Counted from the stretch's first letter, positions 8,482 through 20,111 are shown. The stretch is DNA of 64,000 bases from Rhodobacterales bacterium (GCA_025362795.1 JANYFE010000051.1:22717-86716); one strand, 5' to 3'. Numbers and translations are program-made. Notes: a model not told the origin generated them from the sequence alone.

Positions 8482-10074
8482 ATGCTAGATGTAACCTACA
8501 CCGCCCCCAAACCCAAGATCATCTCTGGTGCCACCGGCGATTGGGAACTGGTCATCGGGATGGAAATCCACGCCCAAGTTGCCTCCAACGCCAAGCTCTT
8601 TTCCGGCGCCAGCACGCAAGTCGGTGCCGAACCCAATTCCAACGTTGCCTTCGTAGACGCTGCCATGCCCGGCATGCTGCCCGTGATCAATGAATACTGC
8701 ATCGAACAAGCCGTCCGCACCGGCCTTGGTCTCAAGGCGCAGATCAACCTGCACTCTGCCTTCGACCGCAAGAACTATTTTTACCCTGACCTGCCGCAAG
8801 GCTACCAGATTTCGCAGCTTTACCACCCCATCGTTGGCGAAGGTGAAGTGCTCGTCGAACTTGGCCCCGGCATCGCCCGTACGGTCCGCATCGAACGCAT
8901 CCACCTGGAACAGGACGCCGGAAAGTCGATCCACGATATGGATCCCACCATGTCCTTTGTCGATTTCAACCGGACCGGCGTCGCACTGATGGAAATCGTT
9001 TCCCGTCCCGACATTCGCGGGCCAGAAGAGGCGACCGCTTATGTCACCAAACTGCGCCAGATCCTGCGCTACCTTGGCACCTGTGATGGCAACATGCAAA
9101 ACGGCAACCTGCGCGCCGACGTCAACGTCTCGGTCTGCCGTCCCGGCCAATACGAAAGATACTGGGCCACACAGGACTTCGCGCACCTTGGCACCCGCTG
9201 CGAAATCAAGAACATGAACAGCATGAGGTTCATGACCCAAGCCATTGATTACGAAGCCCGCCGCCAGATTGCCATTCTGGAGGATGGCGGCTCCATCACC
9301 CAGGAAACCCGCCTCTACGACCCCGACAAAGGCGAAACCCGCTCGATGCGCTCCAAGGAGGAGGCGCACGATTACCGTTACTTCCCCGACCCCGACTTGT
9401 TGCCGCTAGAGATTGAACAGGATTGGGTTGATGACATTGCCCGCACAATGCCCGAACTGCCAGACGCCAAGAAGGCGCGCTATATGAGCGACTTTGGGCT
9501 TACCGACTATGATGCGAGTGTTTTAACCGCTGACAAGGAGGATGCACGCTATTTCGAGCGAAGCCTTGTGGCGCTAGACGACCTCTGGAAGACTAGAGGA
9601 CCGCACAAGAAAACTGGCGTGCCAGCTGGTGGCGCAAAGACCGGTGGCAGCTATCTTGATGTGAAATTTGTGGCAAACTGGATTATCAATAATCTGTTTG
9701 GCAAGCTGAAGAAGGATGACCTCTCTATAGGCGAAAGCCGTGTCTCATCTTCGCAGCTTGCTGAATTGCTGATGCTATTGGTGGACGGGACCATCAGCAA
9801 CAAAATGGCCAAGGATCTCTTCGAAATCCTGTGGACCCAAGGCGGCGACCCGGCCGAGCAGGCCGCGAAACATGGCATGAAACAAGTCACCGACAAGGCC
9901 GAAATCGAAGCCGCCGTCGACGCGATCATCGCAGCCAACCCCGCACAGGTCGAAAAGGCCCGCGCCCAACCCAAACTCGCCGGCTGGTTCACAGGGCAAG
10001 TGCTGAAAGCCACCGGCGGTAAGGCCAACCCCGCTACGGTCGGCGAACTGGTGGCAAAGAAACTTGGCCTCTAA
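8482..10074 (+). CDS. gatB: Asp-tRNA(Asn)/Glu-tRNA(Gln) amidotransferase subunit B, with unusual insertion
   Basis: GatB is the kinase/transamidase subunit of GatCAB, which makes Gln-tRNA(Gln) and Asn-tRNA(Asn). Start ATG 8482 behind CCGGAGACGAC. The catalytic cradle is normal: [68 protein letters not shown]. The 530 residues exceed the roughly 500 I expect for this group. The extra 25 or so lie between DARYFE and [11 protein letters not shown], including [16 protein letters not shown]. From about 9490 to 9800 the DNA uses TTA, CTA, AGA and ATA codons that are rare in flanking parts, which suggests a recombined segment covering the insertion and helical domain. The reading frame is intact. 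Confidence 0.94.
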   Translation: MLDVTYTAPKPKIISGATGDWELVIGMEIHAQVASNAKLFSGASTQVGAEPNSNVAFVDAAMPGMLPVINEYCIEQAVRTGLGLKAQINLHSAFDRKNYFYPDLPQGYQISQLYHPIVGEGEVLVELGPGIARTVRIERIHLEQDAGKSIHDMDPTMSFVDFNRTGVALMEIVSRPDIRGPEEATAYVTKLRQILRYLGTCDGNMQNGNLRADVNVSVCRPGQYERYWATQDFAHLGTRCEIKNMNSMRFMTQAIDYEARRQIAILEDGGSITQETRLYDPDKGETRSMRSKEEAHDYRYFPDPDLLPLEIEQDWVDDIARTMPELPDAKKARYMSDFGLTDYDASVLTADKEDARYFERSLVALDDLWKTRGPHKKTGVPAGGAKTGGSYLDVKFVANWIINNLFGKLKKDDLSIGESRVSSSQLAELLMLLVDGTISNKMAKDLFEILWTQGGDPAEQAAKHGMKQVTDKAEIEAAVDAIIAANPAQVEKARAQPKLAGWFTGQVLKATGGKANPATVGELVAKKLGL

Positions 10075-10107
10075 CCCACATCAACTGTCCATAAATATCC
10101 CGGGGGT

Positions 10108-10125
10108 CCGGGGGCTGGCCCCCGG
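10108..10125. terminator. bidirectional GC hairpin within a dispersed repeat
   Basis: CCGGGGGC-TG-GCCCCCGG, an 8-bp stem (9 with the flanking T-A), sits between convergent gatB and rarD. It is preceded by AAATATCCCGGGGGT, the shared head of the element that recurs downstream of nrdJ (19797-19839). Confidence 0.6.
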
Positions 10126-10131
10126 AATTCG

Positions 10132-11031
10132 TCAAGTAGCCCGCGCTTGCCGGACCATCGATACCGTGTAAATCGCAAGTGCCGCCCAGATCATCGGAAA
10201 CGCCACCATCTGCGCCCGACCGAACGGCTCGCCAAAGACAAACACCGCCGTCAGGAAAATCATCGTCGGCGCGATGTATTGCATGATGCCAATGGTGGAC
10301 AACCGCAGCAGCTTTGCGCCGTTGGCATAAATCATCAAAGGAAGGGCGGTCACCAGGCCGCAACTCAGCAGCAACACAGTGTCCCGCGTATTGCCCATGA
10401 AAAAATGCCCGGTCCCCTCAACGCCAAGCCAGCCCACATAGCCCAAAGCCGGCACCAGCAAGATCAGAATTTCCAGCAAAAACCCCTGGTTCGGCCCGAT
10501 CGGAAGCGACTTCTTCAGATAGGCATAAAATCCCCAGGTCACCGTCAGCCCCAGTGCCACCCAAGGCAGTTTGCCCGCTTCGATTGTCAGAATGCCGACC
10601 GCCAGCGCCGCCACCCCGATCGCCAGTTTCTGCGGCAGTGACAGCCGTTCGCCCAGCAAAACCGCACCCAGAAACACGCTGAACAACGGGTTGATGTAAT
10701 AGCCCAATGCCGCATCCAACGCATGCCCGGCGCCAATCGACCAGACATAAATCCCCCAGTTCACCGAAATCAGCGACGCCGTCGCCGCGCCCATCACCAG
10801 CGTCCGCGGTGAGCGCAGCGCGATCTTCAAATCGCTCAGCCGCCCCAGATACAGCAGCACCGCCACCGCAATCGGTACCGACCAGATCACCCGGTGCGCG
10901 ATCACTTCGGCCGGCGAGATATGCGCCACCGCCTTCATAAAAACCGGCAGAAAGCCCCACAGTAGATATGCGGTCAGCGCAAAGCCAAAGCCGCGCAAAC
11001 TGTCCTCGTTCTTGGCGGGCCTGTCAGTCAT
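10132..11031 (-). CDS. rarD: RarD-type EamA/DMT family permease
   Basis: 299 residues, ten predicted transmembrane segments in two EamA repeats. The N-terminus matches RarD: GFALTAYLLWGFLPVFMKAV, then PAEVIAHRVIWSVP. The RarD name comes from E. coli chloramphenicol-sensitivity work; the substrate is not known. A good ribosome-binding site (TAGGAGAGTGCC) precedes ATG 11031. It is one of three EamA-family transporters within 5.5 kb. Confidence 0.88.
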   Translation of the reverse strand: MTDRPAKNEDSLRGFGFALTAYLLWGFLPVFMKAVAHISPAEVIAHRVIWSVPIAVAVLLYLGRLSDLKIALRSPRTLVMGAATASLISVNWGIYVWSIGAGHALDAALGYYINPLFSVFLGAVLLGERLSLPQKLAIGVAALAVGILTIEAGKLPWVALGLTVTWGFYAYLKKSLPIGPNQGFLLEILILLVPALGYVGWLGVEGTGHFFMGNTRDTVLLLSCGLVTALPLMIYANGAKLLRLSTIGIMQYIAPTMIFLTAVFVFGEPFGRAQMVAFPMIWAALAIYTVSMVRQARAT

Positions 11032-11110
11032 GGCACTCTCCTAGAGTCCCGGCTCAGAAAGCTCCATGCCAAACTTGTAACGGTCACAAAACCCAGTCAG
11101 CCGGCCCTCT

Positions 11111-11383
11111 TCAGGAGGGATGTCCGGCAACGCGCCGGCACCACCGCTCATACGGATCTCCTGACACGGTCAGCCCCCACCAGGTCCGGGTCACGTCCGG
11201 CGATGTTGCGCCGGATGAAAATGCCAGCGCCGCGCACATTGCGGCGCAGTCTGCACCCCGCGCAGCCGCCCGATCCTGCACTTCCGCCACCCTATCGCAA
11301 GCGGCGTCTTTTGGGTCGACCCAGAATCCGGTCTGACCATAAAGGCGAAGATTGCCCGGCCCGATGCCGCTGTCCCGCCGCAT
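11111..11383 (-). CDS. small cysteine-containing protein of unknown function
   Basis: 90 residues from ATG 11383. Four Cys in the body (AACDR, GADCAAMC, ERWC), one WWGL motif and GC-rich third codon positions make it a credible gene. The same frame continues upstream as NCGPSGYCRS, so the true start may be further back and the N-terminus may be incomplete. No signal peptide is visible from this start. It lies 80 bp upstream of rarD on the same strand. I do not recognise a family. Confidence 0.4.
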   Translation of the reverse strand: MRRDSGIGPGNLRLYGQTGFWVDPKDAACDRVAEVQDRAAARGADCAAMCAALAFSSGATSPDVTRTWWGLTVSGDPYERWCRRVAGHPS

Positions 11384-11497
11384 CGAGCGGCAATAGCCTG
11401 ATGGCCCGCAGTTGCACCAACTCCTAACAAAGCGTCAATTTTTGAAATCCAAGCAGTTGAATTGTAACGATATTTAAAATTGTCCAGAGGCGGACAG

Positions 11498-11914
11498 CTA
11501 GTCCCGCACCAGATCGAACCCCGGTGCGGCAAGTTCGAACCCATCAAACCGGAACCCCGGCGACACCGTGCAGCTGACCAGCGACCATTCCCCGGTTGAC
11601 TGCGCCGCCTGCCAATACCCGGCGGGCACCACAGCCTGAACCACCTCATCGCGCAGCACATCCGGCCCAAGCCGAACCTGCCGCGCCGCAGCCGCACCCA
11701 TTTGCAAAATCAGCGGTGCGCCAGCATGAAACAACCAGATTTCATCGGCATCCACCCGGTGCCAGTGCGACCGCTCACCCGCCTTCAACATAAACAAGAT
11801 CGCTGTGCCCGACGCCCGGCCAGCCACCGTCGGCCCCATCCAAGTCTGCCGGTACCAGCCGCCCTCCGGATGCGGCAGCAGACCCAATCTGGCAATGATC
11901 AGGTCTGCTTCCAT
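11498..11914 (-). CDS. cupin, DUF985 family
   Basis: 138 residues. The DUF985 cupin signature is clear: GLLPHPEGGWYRQTW at the N-terminus, SHWHRVDADEIWLFHAG in the first cupin motif and a C-terminal VSPGFRFDGFEL. The family binds a small ligand in a jelly-roll barrel; its reaction is unknown. The ATG lies one base after the stop of eno, so it is probably co-transcribed with the glycolytic gene. Confidence 0.88.
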   Translation of the reverse strand: MEADLIIARLGLLPHPEGGWYRQTWMGPTVAGRASGTAILFMLKAGERSHWHRVDADEIWLFHAGAPLILQMGAAAARQVRLGPDVLRDEVVQAVVPAGYWQAAQSTGEWSLVSCTVSPGFRFDGFELAAPGFDLVRD

Positions 11915-11915
11915 C

Positions 11916-13232
<1,317 letters not shown>

Positions 13233-14123
13233 TTACAGGGCAGGGGAAGTCATGGAAAGCATTTTGCGTTTGCGCTCGCGGGCAAAGGAATAAAGCCCCG
13301 ATCCGATGATCAGCCCCGCCCCGCAAAGGGTCAGCGTGTCAGCAGGCTCGTTGAAAATCAGCCAGCCTATGATGATTGCGAACACCAGCCGCGCATAACG
13401 GAACGGTGCCACGGTAGAGACCTCGCCGGTCCGTGTTGCCGCCGTGATTGCCCAGTAGCCCGCCGAACCGAAAATCCCCATCAGGCTCAACTGCACGGCT
13501 TGCAGACCCGTTGGCATCACCGCCGCGCCCGTCCAAGCCATCATCATCACCCCCAGCAGTGTGATCGCCATCGCACCCCAGGCCGAAACCTGCGCCGAGG
13601 AAAACTCCGCGGGCACCGCGCGGGATGCCAGATCGCGCACCGCCAACCCGACCACCGTGATCAGCACCCAAAGCGCCGCCGGACGGAACCCGTCCAGGCC
13701 GGGGCGAATAACCAGCATCACGCCGACAAACCCCACCGCAATCGCCGTCCAGCGCCGCCAGCCGACGCTTTCGCGCAAGAACAGTGCCGCGCCCATCGTC
13801 ACCACCAGCGGCATCGCCTGCAACACAGCCGAAACCGTAGGCAAGGGCACCGTCGCAATCGCCGTAACATAGGCAATCGACCCCACCATCTCGCCCAGAT
13901 TGCGCACGACCACCGCAGGCCGCCACGCCGCTCGTACCCATACGCTTTTGCCGGACTGCCATGCCAAGGCGGCAAAAATCGGAATGCCGAACAACCCTGC
14001 GATCAAAATGATCTCGCCAGTTGGCACACCCTCTGCCGCCAGCTTGATGAACATGTCCTCCAAAGCGAACAGCGCCATAGAGGCGACCATCAGCAAAATC
14101 CCTCGAAAATTATCCGCCTGCAT
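13233..14123 (-). CDS. EamA/DMT family transporter (Fur-linked)
   Basis: 296 residues with two EamA domains and about ten hydrophobic segments (ILLMVASMALFALEDMFIKLA at the N-terminus). The C-terminal half contains RYARLVFAIIIGWLIFNEP, the usual EamA signature. Its ATG overlaps the stop of the Fur-family gene by one base (TGATG), so the two form an operon. Substrate unknown; a metabolite or siderophore-like exporter under metal control would fit but is only inferred from the neighbour. Confidence 0.85.
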   Translation of the reverse strand: MQADNFRGILLMVASMALFALEDMFIKLAAEGVPTGEIILIAGLFGIPIFAALAWQSGKSVWVRAAWRPAVVVRNLGEMVGSIAYVTAIATVPLPTVSAVLQAMPLVVTMGAALFLRESVGWRRWTAIAVGFVGVMLVIRPGLDGFRPAALWVLITVVGLAVRDLASRAVPAEFSSAQVSAWGAMAITLLGVMMMAWTGAAVMPTGLQAVQLSLMGIFGSAGYWAITAATRTGEVSTVAPFRYARLVFAIIIGWLIFNEPADTLTLCGAGLIIGSGLYSFARERKRKMLSMTSPAL

Positions 14124-14533
14124 CAGGTTTTCCGGCTCGGTACGCCCAGCAGTTCCAACCGATGGCCAATCAGCCGATAGCCCAGCCGCGCGGCGATCTT
14201 TTCCTGTAATGCCTCGATCTCGGGATCGACAAACTCGATCACCTGCCCGGTATTCACGTCGATCAAATGGTCATGGTGGTCGCGCTCGGCATCCTCATAC
14301 CGCGCGCGACCATCGCCGAATTCATGCTTTTCCAGGATACCGGCCTCTTCGAACAGCTTCACCGTCCGATAGACGGTGGCCAATGAGATCTTGGGGTCGA
14401 CCCGCGCCGCACGCGCATACAGCTCCTCGACATCCGGGTGATCCTCCGCATCACCGATCACCCGCGCCACAACCCGGCGCTGGTCGGTCATGCGCAGCCC
14501 CTTGGCCTCACAACGTGCGATGATATCAGCCAT
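14123..14533 (-). CDS. Fur-family metalloregulator (Fur/Mur type)
   Basis: 136 residues from ATG 14533. Winged helix: GLRMTDQRRVVARVI, DPKISLATVYRTVKLFEEAGIL. The metal site HHDHLIDVNTGQVIEF is present, but the CxxC of classical Fur after HHDHL is replaced by DVNTG, as in alphaproteobacterial Fur/Mur proteins that sense manganese or iron without a structural zinc. Its start is two bases from one possible start of the divergent EamA gene, so the 120 bp up to 14655 is the likely shared control region. Confidence 0.86.
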   Translation of the reverse strand: MADIIARCEAKGLRMTDQRRVVARVIGDAEDHPDVEELYARAARVDPKISLATVYRTVKLFEEAGILEKHEFGDGRARYEDAERDHHDHLIDVNTGQVIEFVDPEIEALQEKIAARLGYRLIGHRLELLGVPSRKT

Positions 14534-14654
14534 GAGCACCCCACCCTTTGCACCGCGCTTTAAGGGAAACCCTGCCCTGCTGCCAGTGGTTTCGGCGCCA
14601 CCCGCCCTTGACGCGGCCGCCCTGGCCGGAAAGGGTGTGCCCAAAAGCGGGGAC

Positions 14655-15536
14655 ATGATGCGCAAGGAAAGACTTGATGGGTTGGGACTTGCCGTACTGC
14701 TGGGTGTGACGCTTCTCTTTGCCGTTAACCAGATCGTGATCAAACTGGCCAATCAGGGCTTTCAGCCGGTATTCTTTGCCGGGGCACGCTCGACCCTTGC
14801 CATTGCCTTCGTCGGCGGCTGGCTTTGGTATCGAGGGCTCATGGATCGGGTGAAATGGGCCGACCTTGGCCCCGGTCTGGCGATTGGCACCGTCTTTGCC
14901 GTGGAATTCTTGGGCCTGTTTCTGGCGCTTGACCTGACCACCGTGGGCCGGGCCGCGCTGATATTGAATTCCATGCCGGTCTGGATTGCCGTTCTTGCGC
15001 ATTTCTTCCTGCCCGGCGAACGCGCAACCCCGATAAAGGCGGCAGGCCTCGCCATCGTCTTCACCGGCACTGCCTGGGCAATCCTGTCCAAGACCACCGT
15101 GGGCACCCCCAGCCTCTTGGGCGACTTTTGTGCCCTGATCGGCGCGTGGGGCTGGGCAGGCACCGCCTTTCTCGCCCGCAAGACCCGCCTCAGCCGCGCC
15201 GGCCCCGAGGCACAGCTGTTCTGGATGGTCCTTGTCTCTGCCCCGCTTTTGTTGCTCGCGGCCCCGTTGTTCGGGCCCCTGATCCGCGACGTCCAGCCGG
15301 TCGATTACTTCTGGCTGCTGTTTCAGGCCGCAGCCGTGGTGGCGGGCGGTTTCATCAGCTGGCTTTGGTTGTTTTCGGTCTACCCCGCATCGACCGTCGC
15401 CAGCTTTTCCGGCCTTACTCCGATCTTCGCCATTCTTTTGGGGCGCATCATTTTTAACGAACCGTTGTCGCCAAGCCTCATCGGGGCTGCAACACTGGTG
15501 TCGGGGGGAATCATCCTGATCAATCGTCGGGCGTAA
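14655..15536 (+). CDS. EamA/DMT family transporter (divergent from Fur gene)
   Basis: 293 residues from ATG 14655 (MMRKERLDGLGLAVL) behind GCGGGGAC. The frame is open further up (ATG 14535), but that would remove all intergenic space against the divergent Fur gene and adds a Pro/Ala-rich stretch with no membrane character. Ten hydrophobic segments; second EamA repeat ends in ILLGRIIFNEPLSPSLIGA. Related to, but clearly different from, the transporter on the other side of the Fur gene. Confidence 0.85.
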   Translation: MMRKERLDGLGLAVLLGVTLLFAVNQIVIKLANQGFQPVFFAGARSTLAIAFVGGWLWYRGLMDRVKWADLGPGLAIGTVFAVEFLGLFLALDLTTVGRAALILNSMPVWIAVLAHFFLPGERATPIKAAGLAIVFTGTAWAILSKTTVGTPSLLGDFCALIGAWGWAGTAFLARKTRLSRAGPEAQLFWMVLVSAPLLLLAAPLFGPLIRDVQPVDYFWLLFQAAAVVAGGFISWLWLFSVYPASTVASFSGLTPIFAILLGRIIFNEPLSPSLIGAATLVSGGIILINRRA

Positions 15537-15728
15537 TTCACGCCACGAATCGCGCTGGAGTTGCAATTCGACAGTTCACCCAAAATCTTATCCACAGGTG
15601 GCAAAGTGGCTTCTAGCCTTGAATTTTCTCGCGCCATCCCACCTGCGCCAACAGCTTGTCCACCGTTCCACCCACAGCCCACCCAGGACGCGTCATCACG
15701 CCACCCCTAGACATCCCCGCATCGTCAA

Positions 15729-15786
15729 GCACAAAATCTTGGGGGTAAGTGTAAAATTTCCGTTGATGACACACAAATTATAGATC
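15729..15786 (+). promoter_or_regulatory. pair of NrdR-box-like sites
   Basis: GCACAAAATCTTGGGG (15729-15744) and ACACAAATTATAGATC (15771-15786) each resemble the NrdR box (ACACWATATATWGTGT) loosely. Their starts are 42 bp apart, close to four helical turns, as expected for cooperatively bound NrdR pairs. NrdR is the standard repressor of ribonucleotide reductase genes. The second site is the weaker match. Confidence 0.4.
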
Positions 15787-15869
15787 AGTTTGGCCAGGTC
15801 GGATTAGGGCGCTCTGAAATCGCCCGGTCCGAGGGGAAACGCACAGCCAGCGTCACGACCACTGCAAGG

Positions 15870-15897
15870 GTCCGTCGGTCTTTTTCGAAAGACGGAC
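15870..15897 (+). promoter_or_regulatory. bulged hairpin in nrdJ leader
   Basis: GTCC (15870-15873) pairs with GGAC (15894-15897). A four-base bulge GTCG follows, then GTCTTT (15878-15883) pairs with AAAGAC (15888-15893) around a TTCG tetraloop. It lies about 100 nt before the nrdJ start and has no T-tract behind it, so it is a leader structure rather than a plain terminator. Confidence 0.4.
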
Positions 15898-15998
15898 GCA
15901 TAGGGCTGTTTGGGTCTTCGACGTAGGGACAGTGAACCATTGGCGTGTCGGACGGGGCTGCGAAAAGCCTTGCCGCAATATAGGGACAGACGGGGCAA

Positions 15999-18900
15999 AT
16001 GAAGATCGAGCGCAAGTTTACCGCAGCGGAAACCGGGGCCTATGGCACCATCCCATTCAACCTGACCACGTCTGAAATCCGCAACCCGGATGGCAAGGTC
16101 GTGTTCCGCAACGAAGCGGTCGAAGTGCCCGAAGGATGGAGCCAGGTCGCCGCCGACGTTCTGGCCCAAAAATACTTCCGCAAAGCTGGTGTTCCCGCCC
16201 GCTCGCGCCGCGTCAAGGAAGCCGGCGTGCCCAAATTCCTCTGGCGCTCTGTCCCCGACGAAGTGGCGCTGGATGCCTTGCCGAAAGAGGAACGCTTTGT
16301 CGGCGAAACCTCCGCCAAACAAGTGTTCGACCGCCTCGCCGGGGCCTGGACCTATTGGGGCTGGAAGGGTGGCTATTTCACCACCGAATCCGACGCCCGC
16401 GCCTACTATGACGAAATGCGCTTCATGCTGGCCCGCCAGATAGCTGCGCCGAACTCGCCGCAATGGTTCAACACCGGCCTGCACTGGGCCTACGGCGTCG
16501 ATGGCCCCGCGCAGGGGCACTATTATGTCGAACACACCACAGGCGAACTCACCAAATCCACCTCCGCCTACGAACACCCCCAGCCCCACGCCTGCTTCAT
16601 CCAGTCGGTCAAGGATGACCTCGTGGGCGACGGCGGCATCATGGACCTGTGGGTCCGCGAAGCGCGTCTCTTCAAATACGGCTCCGGCACCGGCACCAAT
16701 TTCTCCTCGCTCCGTGGCGAAGGCGAACGTCTGTCCGGCGGCGGCAAATCCTCCGGCCTGATGGGCTTTCTGAAAATAGGCGACCGTTCTGCAGGCGCGA
16801 TCAAATCCGGCGGCACCACGCGACGCGCAGCCAAAATGGTGATCTGCGACATGGATCACCCCGATATCGAGGCTTTCATCAACTGGAAGGTCATCGAAGA
16901 ACAAAAAGTCGCTTCCCTCGTCGCTGGGTCCAAGGCCCATGAAGCCCGCCTGAATGATATCTTCGCCGCGATCCGCACCTGGGATGGCACGCAGGCCGAC
17001 GCCGTCGACCCCGTCAAGAACCCCGCATTGAAAGCCGCGATCAAGGCCGCTAAAAAGGCTATGATCCCCGACACTTACACGTTCCGCGTCCTGCAATACG
17101 CGAAACAGGGCTTCACCAGCATCGAATTCCCGACCTATGACACCGATTGGGACAGCGAAGCCTACATGACCGTCAGCGGTCAGAACTCCAACAACTCGGT
17201 CCGCGTCACCGACGCTTTCCTCAAGGCCGTCAAGGATGACGCCCCGTGGGAATTGATCCGTCGCACCGACGGCAAGATTGCCAAAACCACCTCGGCCCGC
17301 GAATTGTGGGACCAGATCGGCCACGCCGCCTGGGCCTGCGCCGACCCCGGCATCCAGTTCCACGACACCGTTAACGCCTGGCACACCTGCCCCGAAGATG
17401 GCGCGATCCGCGGCTCCAACCCATGCTCCGAATACATGTTCCTTGATGACACTGCCTGCAACCTCGCCTCGATGAACTTGCTGACCTTCCACAAAGGCGG
17501 CACATTCGACGCCGAAGGTTACATGCATGCGTCTCGCCTCTGGACCGTGACGCTGGAAATCTCGGTGATGATGGCGCAGTTCCCGTCCAAGGAAATCGCC
17601 CAACTCTCCTATGACTTCCGCACCCTTGGCCTCGGCTATGCCAACATCGGCGGGCTTTTGATGAACATGGGCCTTGGCTACGACAGCAAAGAGGGCCGCG
17701 CCCTCTGCGGTGCCCTGACCGCCATCATGACCGGCGTGGCCTATGCGACCAGTGCAGAGATGGCCCGCGAGCTTGGCGCTTTCCCGGGCCACGCCCGCAA
17801 CGCCGCCCATATGCTGCGCGTCATCCGCAACCACCGCGCCGCCGCCTATGGCAAAACCGCCGGATACGAGGAACTCAACGTCGCACCGGTAGCCCTCGAC
17901 CACATCAACTGCCCCGACCAAAGCCTTGTATCCTTGGCACAATCCGCCTGGGATGAAGCCTTGGCGTTGGGAGAGGCGCATGGCTACCGCAACGCCCAAA
18001 CCACCGTCATCGCCCCCACCGGCACCATCGGTCTGGTGATGGATTGCGACACCACCGGCATCGAGCCCGACTTCGCGCTGGTGAAATTCAAGAAACTCGC
18101 AGGCGGCGGCTATTTCAAGATCATCAACCAATCCGTCCCGGCAGCCTTGGAAAAACTCGGCTACCCGACCTCGCAAATCGCCGAAATCATCGCCTATGCC
18201 GTGGGCCACGGTTCCATTGGCAACTGCCCCGGCATCAACACCACCGCACTTGTCAGCCGTGGCTTCGGCCCGGCTGAGATCGAAAAGATCGAAGCCGCCC
18301 TGCCCGCCGCATTTGATATCCGCTTCGTGTTCAACCAGTGGACCCTTGGCGAAGACTTCTGCCTCAAGACCCTGAAAATCCCCGCCGAAAAACTCGCCGA
18401 CCCGACCTTCGACCTGCTGCAACACCTTGGCTTCACCAAGGCGCAAGTCGCCGCCGCCAATGACCATATCGTAGGCTCAATGACGCTGGAAGGTGCCCCG
18501 CACCTCCACAAACGCCACTATTCCGTCTTCGATTGCGCCAACGCCTGCGGCAAGACCGGCAAACGCTTCCTGTCGGTTGAAAGCCACATCTACATGATGG
18601 CCGCCGCCCAGTCCTTCATCTCGGGTGCCATCTCCAAAACCATCAACATGCCCAACAATGCCTCCATCGGCGACGCCTTGGCCGCCTATGAACTGTCATG
18701 GTCCCTCGGCATCAAGGCCAACGCCCTTTACCGCGACGGATCGAAACTGAGCCAACCGCTCGCCTCCGCTTTGGTGGAAGACGATGACGAGGCCGAAGAA
18801 ATCCTCGCCACCGGCTCCAACCACGAAAAAGCCATCACCCTCGCCGAAAAGATCGTCGAAAAGATCATCATCAAGGAAGTCATCCGCACCAACCGCGAAA

Positions 18901-19712
18901 AACTCCCCGAGCGGCGCAAGGGCTATACCCAAAAAGCCATCGTCGGCGGCCACAAGGTCTACCTGCGTACTGGCGAATACGTCGACGGCCGTCTGGGTGA
19001 GATTTTCATCGACATGCACAAGGAAGGTGCGGGCTTCCGCGCCATGATGAACAACTTCGCCATCGCGATCTCGGTCGGCCTGCAATACGGCGTGCCGCTG
19101 GAGGAATATGTCGAAGCCTTCACCTTCACCCGCTTTGAACCCGCGGGCATGGTTCAGGGCAACGACAGCGTGAAAAACGCGACCTCGATCCTCGACTACA
19201 TCTTCCGCGAACTCGCGATCTCCTACCTCGACCGCACCGACCTCGCCCATGTCAAACCGACCGGCGCGTCCTTCGATGATCTGGGTCGCGGCGTGGAGGA
19301 AGGCAAACGCAACGTCAGCGAAGTCTCTGACGCCGCCGCCACGCGCGGGCTGGAGGTGTTGAAACAGATCTCCTCCACCGGCTACTTGCGCAAGCGCGTG
19401 CCGCAGGAACTGGTCGTGCTGCAAGGCGGCATGGGCATGCAAGGCCTGGGCGGCGCGGGTGATCCGATGTCCAACCTGAACCTGCTGGTGCCAGAAACCG
19501 CCCGCGCGGCGATGGGCGGCGGCTTTGCCGCCCCCGTCGCGACCTACACCACCGCCCTGGCCTCCGGCACCGTCGGGATGGACCAGCGCGTCAAGGCCAA
19601 GATGCAAGGCTACGAAGGCGACCCCTGCGGCGAATGCGGCAACTACACGCTGGTGCGGAACGGCACCTGCATGAAATGCAACACCTGCGGCGGGACGAGC
19701 GGGTGTAGCTGA
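15999..19712 (+). CDS. nrdJ: vitamin B12-dependent (class II) ribonucleoside-diphosphate reductase
   Basis: Reduces ribonucleotides with adenosylcobalamin, so it works with or without oxygen. The 1237 residues match the long NrdJ type. Visible: [18 protein letters not shown] at the N-terminus, the loop [31 protein letters not shown] with the active-site Cys, [20 protein letters not shown] and the C-terminal redox tail [18 protein letters not shown] plus CGGTSGC, which also resembles a zinc ribbon. No class I genes are in the window. Dependence on B12 links it to cobS 7 kb downstream. Confidence 0.97.
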   Translation: MKIERKFTAAETGAYGTIPFNLTTSEIRNPDGKVVFRNEAVEVPEGWSQVAADVLAQKYFRKAGVPARSRRVKEAGVPKFLWRSVPDEVALDALPKEERFVGETSAKQVFDRLAGAWTYWGWKGGYFTTESDARAYYDEMRFMLARQIAAPNSPQWFNTGLHWAYGVDGPAQGHYYVEHTTGELTKSTSAYEHPQPHACFIQSVKDDLVGDGGIMDLWVREARLFKYGSGTGTNFSSLRGEGERLSGGGKSSGLMGFLKIGDRSAGAIKSGGTTRRAAKMVICDMDHPDIEAFINWKVIEEQKVASLVAGSKAHEARLNDIFAAIRTWDGTQADAVDPVKNPALKAAIKAAKKAMIPDTYTFRVLQYAKQGFTSIEFPTYDTDWDSEAYMTVSGQNSNNSVRVTDAFLKAVKDDAPWELIRRTDGKIAKTTSARELWDQIGHAAWACADPGIQFHDTVNAWHTCPEDGAIRGSNPCSEYMFLDDTACNLASMNLLTFHKGGTFDAEGYMHASRLWTVTLEISVMMAQFPSKEIAQLSYDFRTLGLGYANIGGLLMNMGLGYDSKEGRALCGALTAIMTGVAYATSAEMARELGAFPGHARNAAHMLRVIRNHRAAAYGKTAGYEELNVAPVALDHINCPDQSLVSLAQSAWDEALALGEAHGYRNAQTTVIAPTGTIGLVMDCDTTGIEPDFALVKFKKLAGGGYFKIINQSVPAALEKLGYPTSQIAEIIAYAVGHGSIGNCPGINTTALVSRGFGPAEIEKIEAALPAAFDIRFVFNQWTLGEDFCLKTLKIPAEKLADPTFDLLQHLGFTKAQVAAANDHIVGSMTLEGAPHLHKRHYSVFDCANACGKTGKRFLSVESHIYMMAAAQSFISGAISKTINMPNNASIGDALAAYELSWSLGIKANALYRDGSKLSQPLASALVEDDDEAEEILATGSNHEKAITLAEKIVEKIIIKEVIRTNREKLPERRKGYTQKAIVGGHKVYLRTGEYVDGRLGEIFIDMHKEGAGFRAMMNNFAIAISVGLQYGVPLEEYVEAFTFTRFEPAGMVQGNDSVKNATSILDYIFRELAISYLDRTDLAHVKPTGASFDDLGRGVEEGKRNVSEVSDAAATRGLEVLKQISSTGYLRKRVPQELVVLQGGMGMQGLGGAGDPMSNLNLLVPETARAAMGGGFAAPVATYTTALASGTVGMDQRVKAKMQGYEGDPCGECGNYTLVRNGTCMKCNTCGGTSGCS

Positions 19713-19739
19713 CATAAGGTACGGCTGGGTCACCCCGCC

Positions 19740-19764
19740 GTTCACTCTGCTTGGCAGAGTGAAC
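19740..19764 (+). terminator. 11-bp perfect hairpin after nrdJ
   Basis: GTTCACTCTGC (19740-19750), loop TTG, GCAGAGTGAAC (19754-19764). The stem is perfect; only ACTCCTACCC follows, so a T-tract is lacking. Together with the GC hairpin at 19817-19839 it probably ends nrdJ transcription. Confidence 0.6.
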
Positions 19765-19796
19765 ACTCCTACCCTATCCCCCAAATTCATCTGTTC

Positions 19797-19839
19797 ATAA
19801 ATATCCCACAGGGGGTCCGGGGGATGTGAAATCCCCCGG
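19797..19839. repeat. dispersed gene-end element, copy 2, with GC hairpin
   Basis: Starts CATAAATATCCC like the copy after gatB (10090-10125) and forms CCGGGGGAT (19817-19825), loop GTGAA, ATCCCCCGG (19831-19839). Confidence 0.55.
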
Positions 19840-20111
19840 CTCTTAGGATGCTCCCCACGCGACCCGTTAGACCGCTCCGCCTGTCAGCGTGTCTGGACCT
19901 GTACCAAACGCAAACCCGACGCCGGCCAGAGCCCACCGTGAGATTCCCAACGTTTCCGGCAGGTTAACCTCTGCTCCCCCAACCGAATGGCGGCCCCGGT
20001 CGGCGCAGCACTGCCCCCCCCAAACCACGATTATCTTGCCCCCGCAGAAGATCTATCCCCGCAAACCCCGCAACCCAATCCTTGCGGCCCAACCGCTTCT
20101 GGTATCTCATG

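Larger units (their letters stand above)
15537..15998. other. nrdJ control region and leader
   Basis: 462 bp. Two NrdR-box-like sites (15729-15744 and 15771-15786) are followed by about 210 bp of leader. The leader contains a bulged hairpin with a TTCG loop (15870-15897) and two copies of TAGGGACAG (15924-15932 and 15981-15989), each followed by GACGGGGC. No open reading frame here looks coding. I looked for the conserved B12-box and core of a cobalamin riboswitch and did not find them. Confidence 0.5.

Noticed and set aside
15781..15998. cobalamin riboswitch upstream of B12-dependent nrdJ
   Set aside because: An AGCCAG-like word is present near 15844, but the B12-box and the conserved core are not; only a bulged hairpin can be supported.
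15804..18467. 887-codon open frame antisense to nrdJ
   Set aside because: It mirrors the GC-rich third codon positions of nrdJ, has Gly/Val/Phe-rich low-complexity translation and no recognisable domain; nrdJ is certain.
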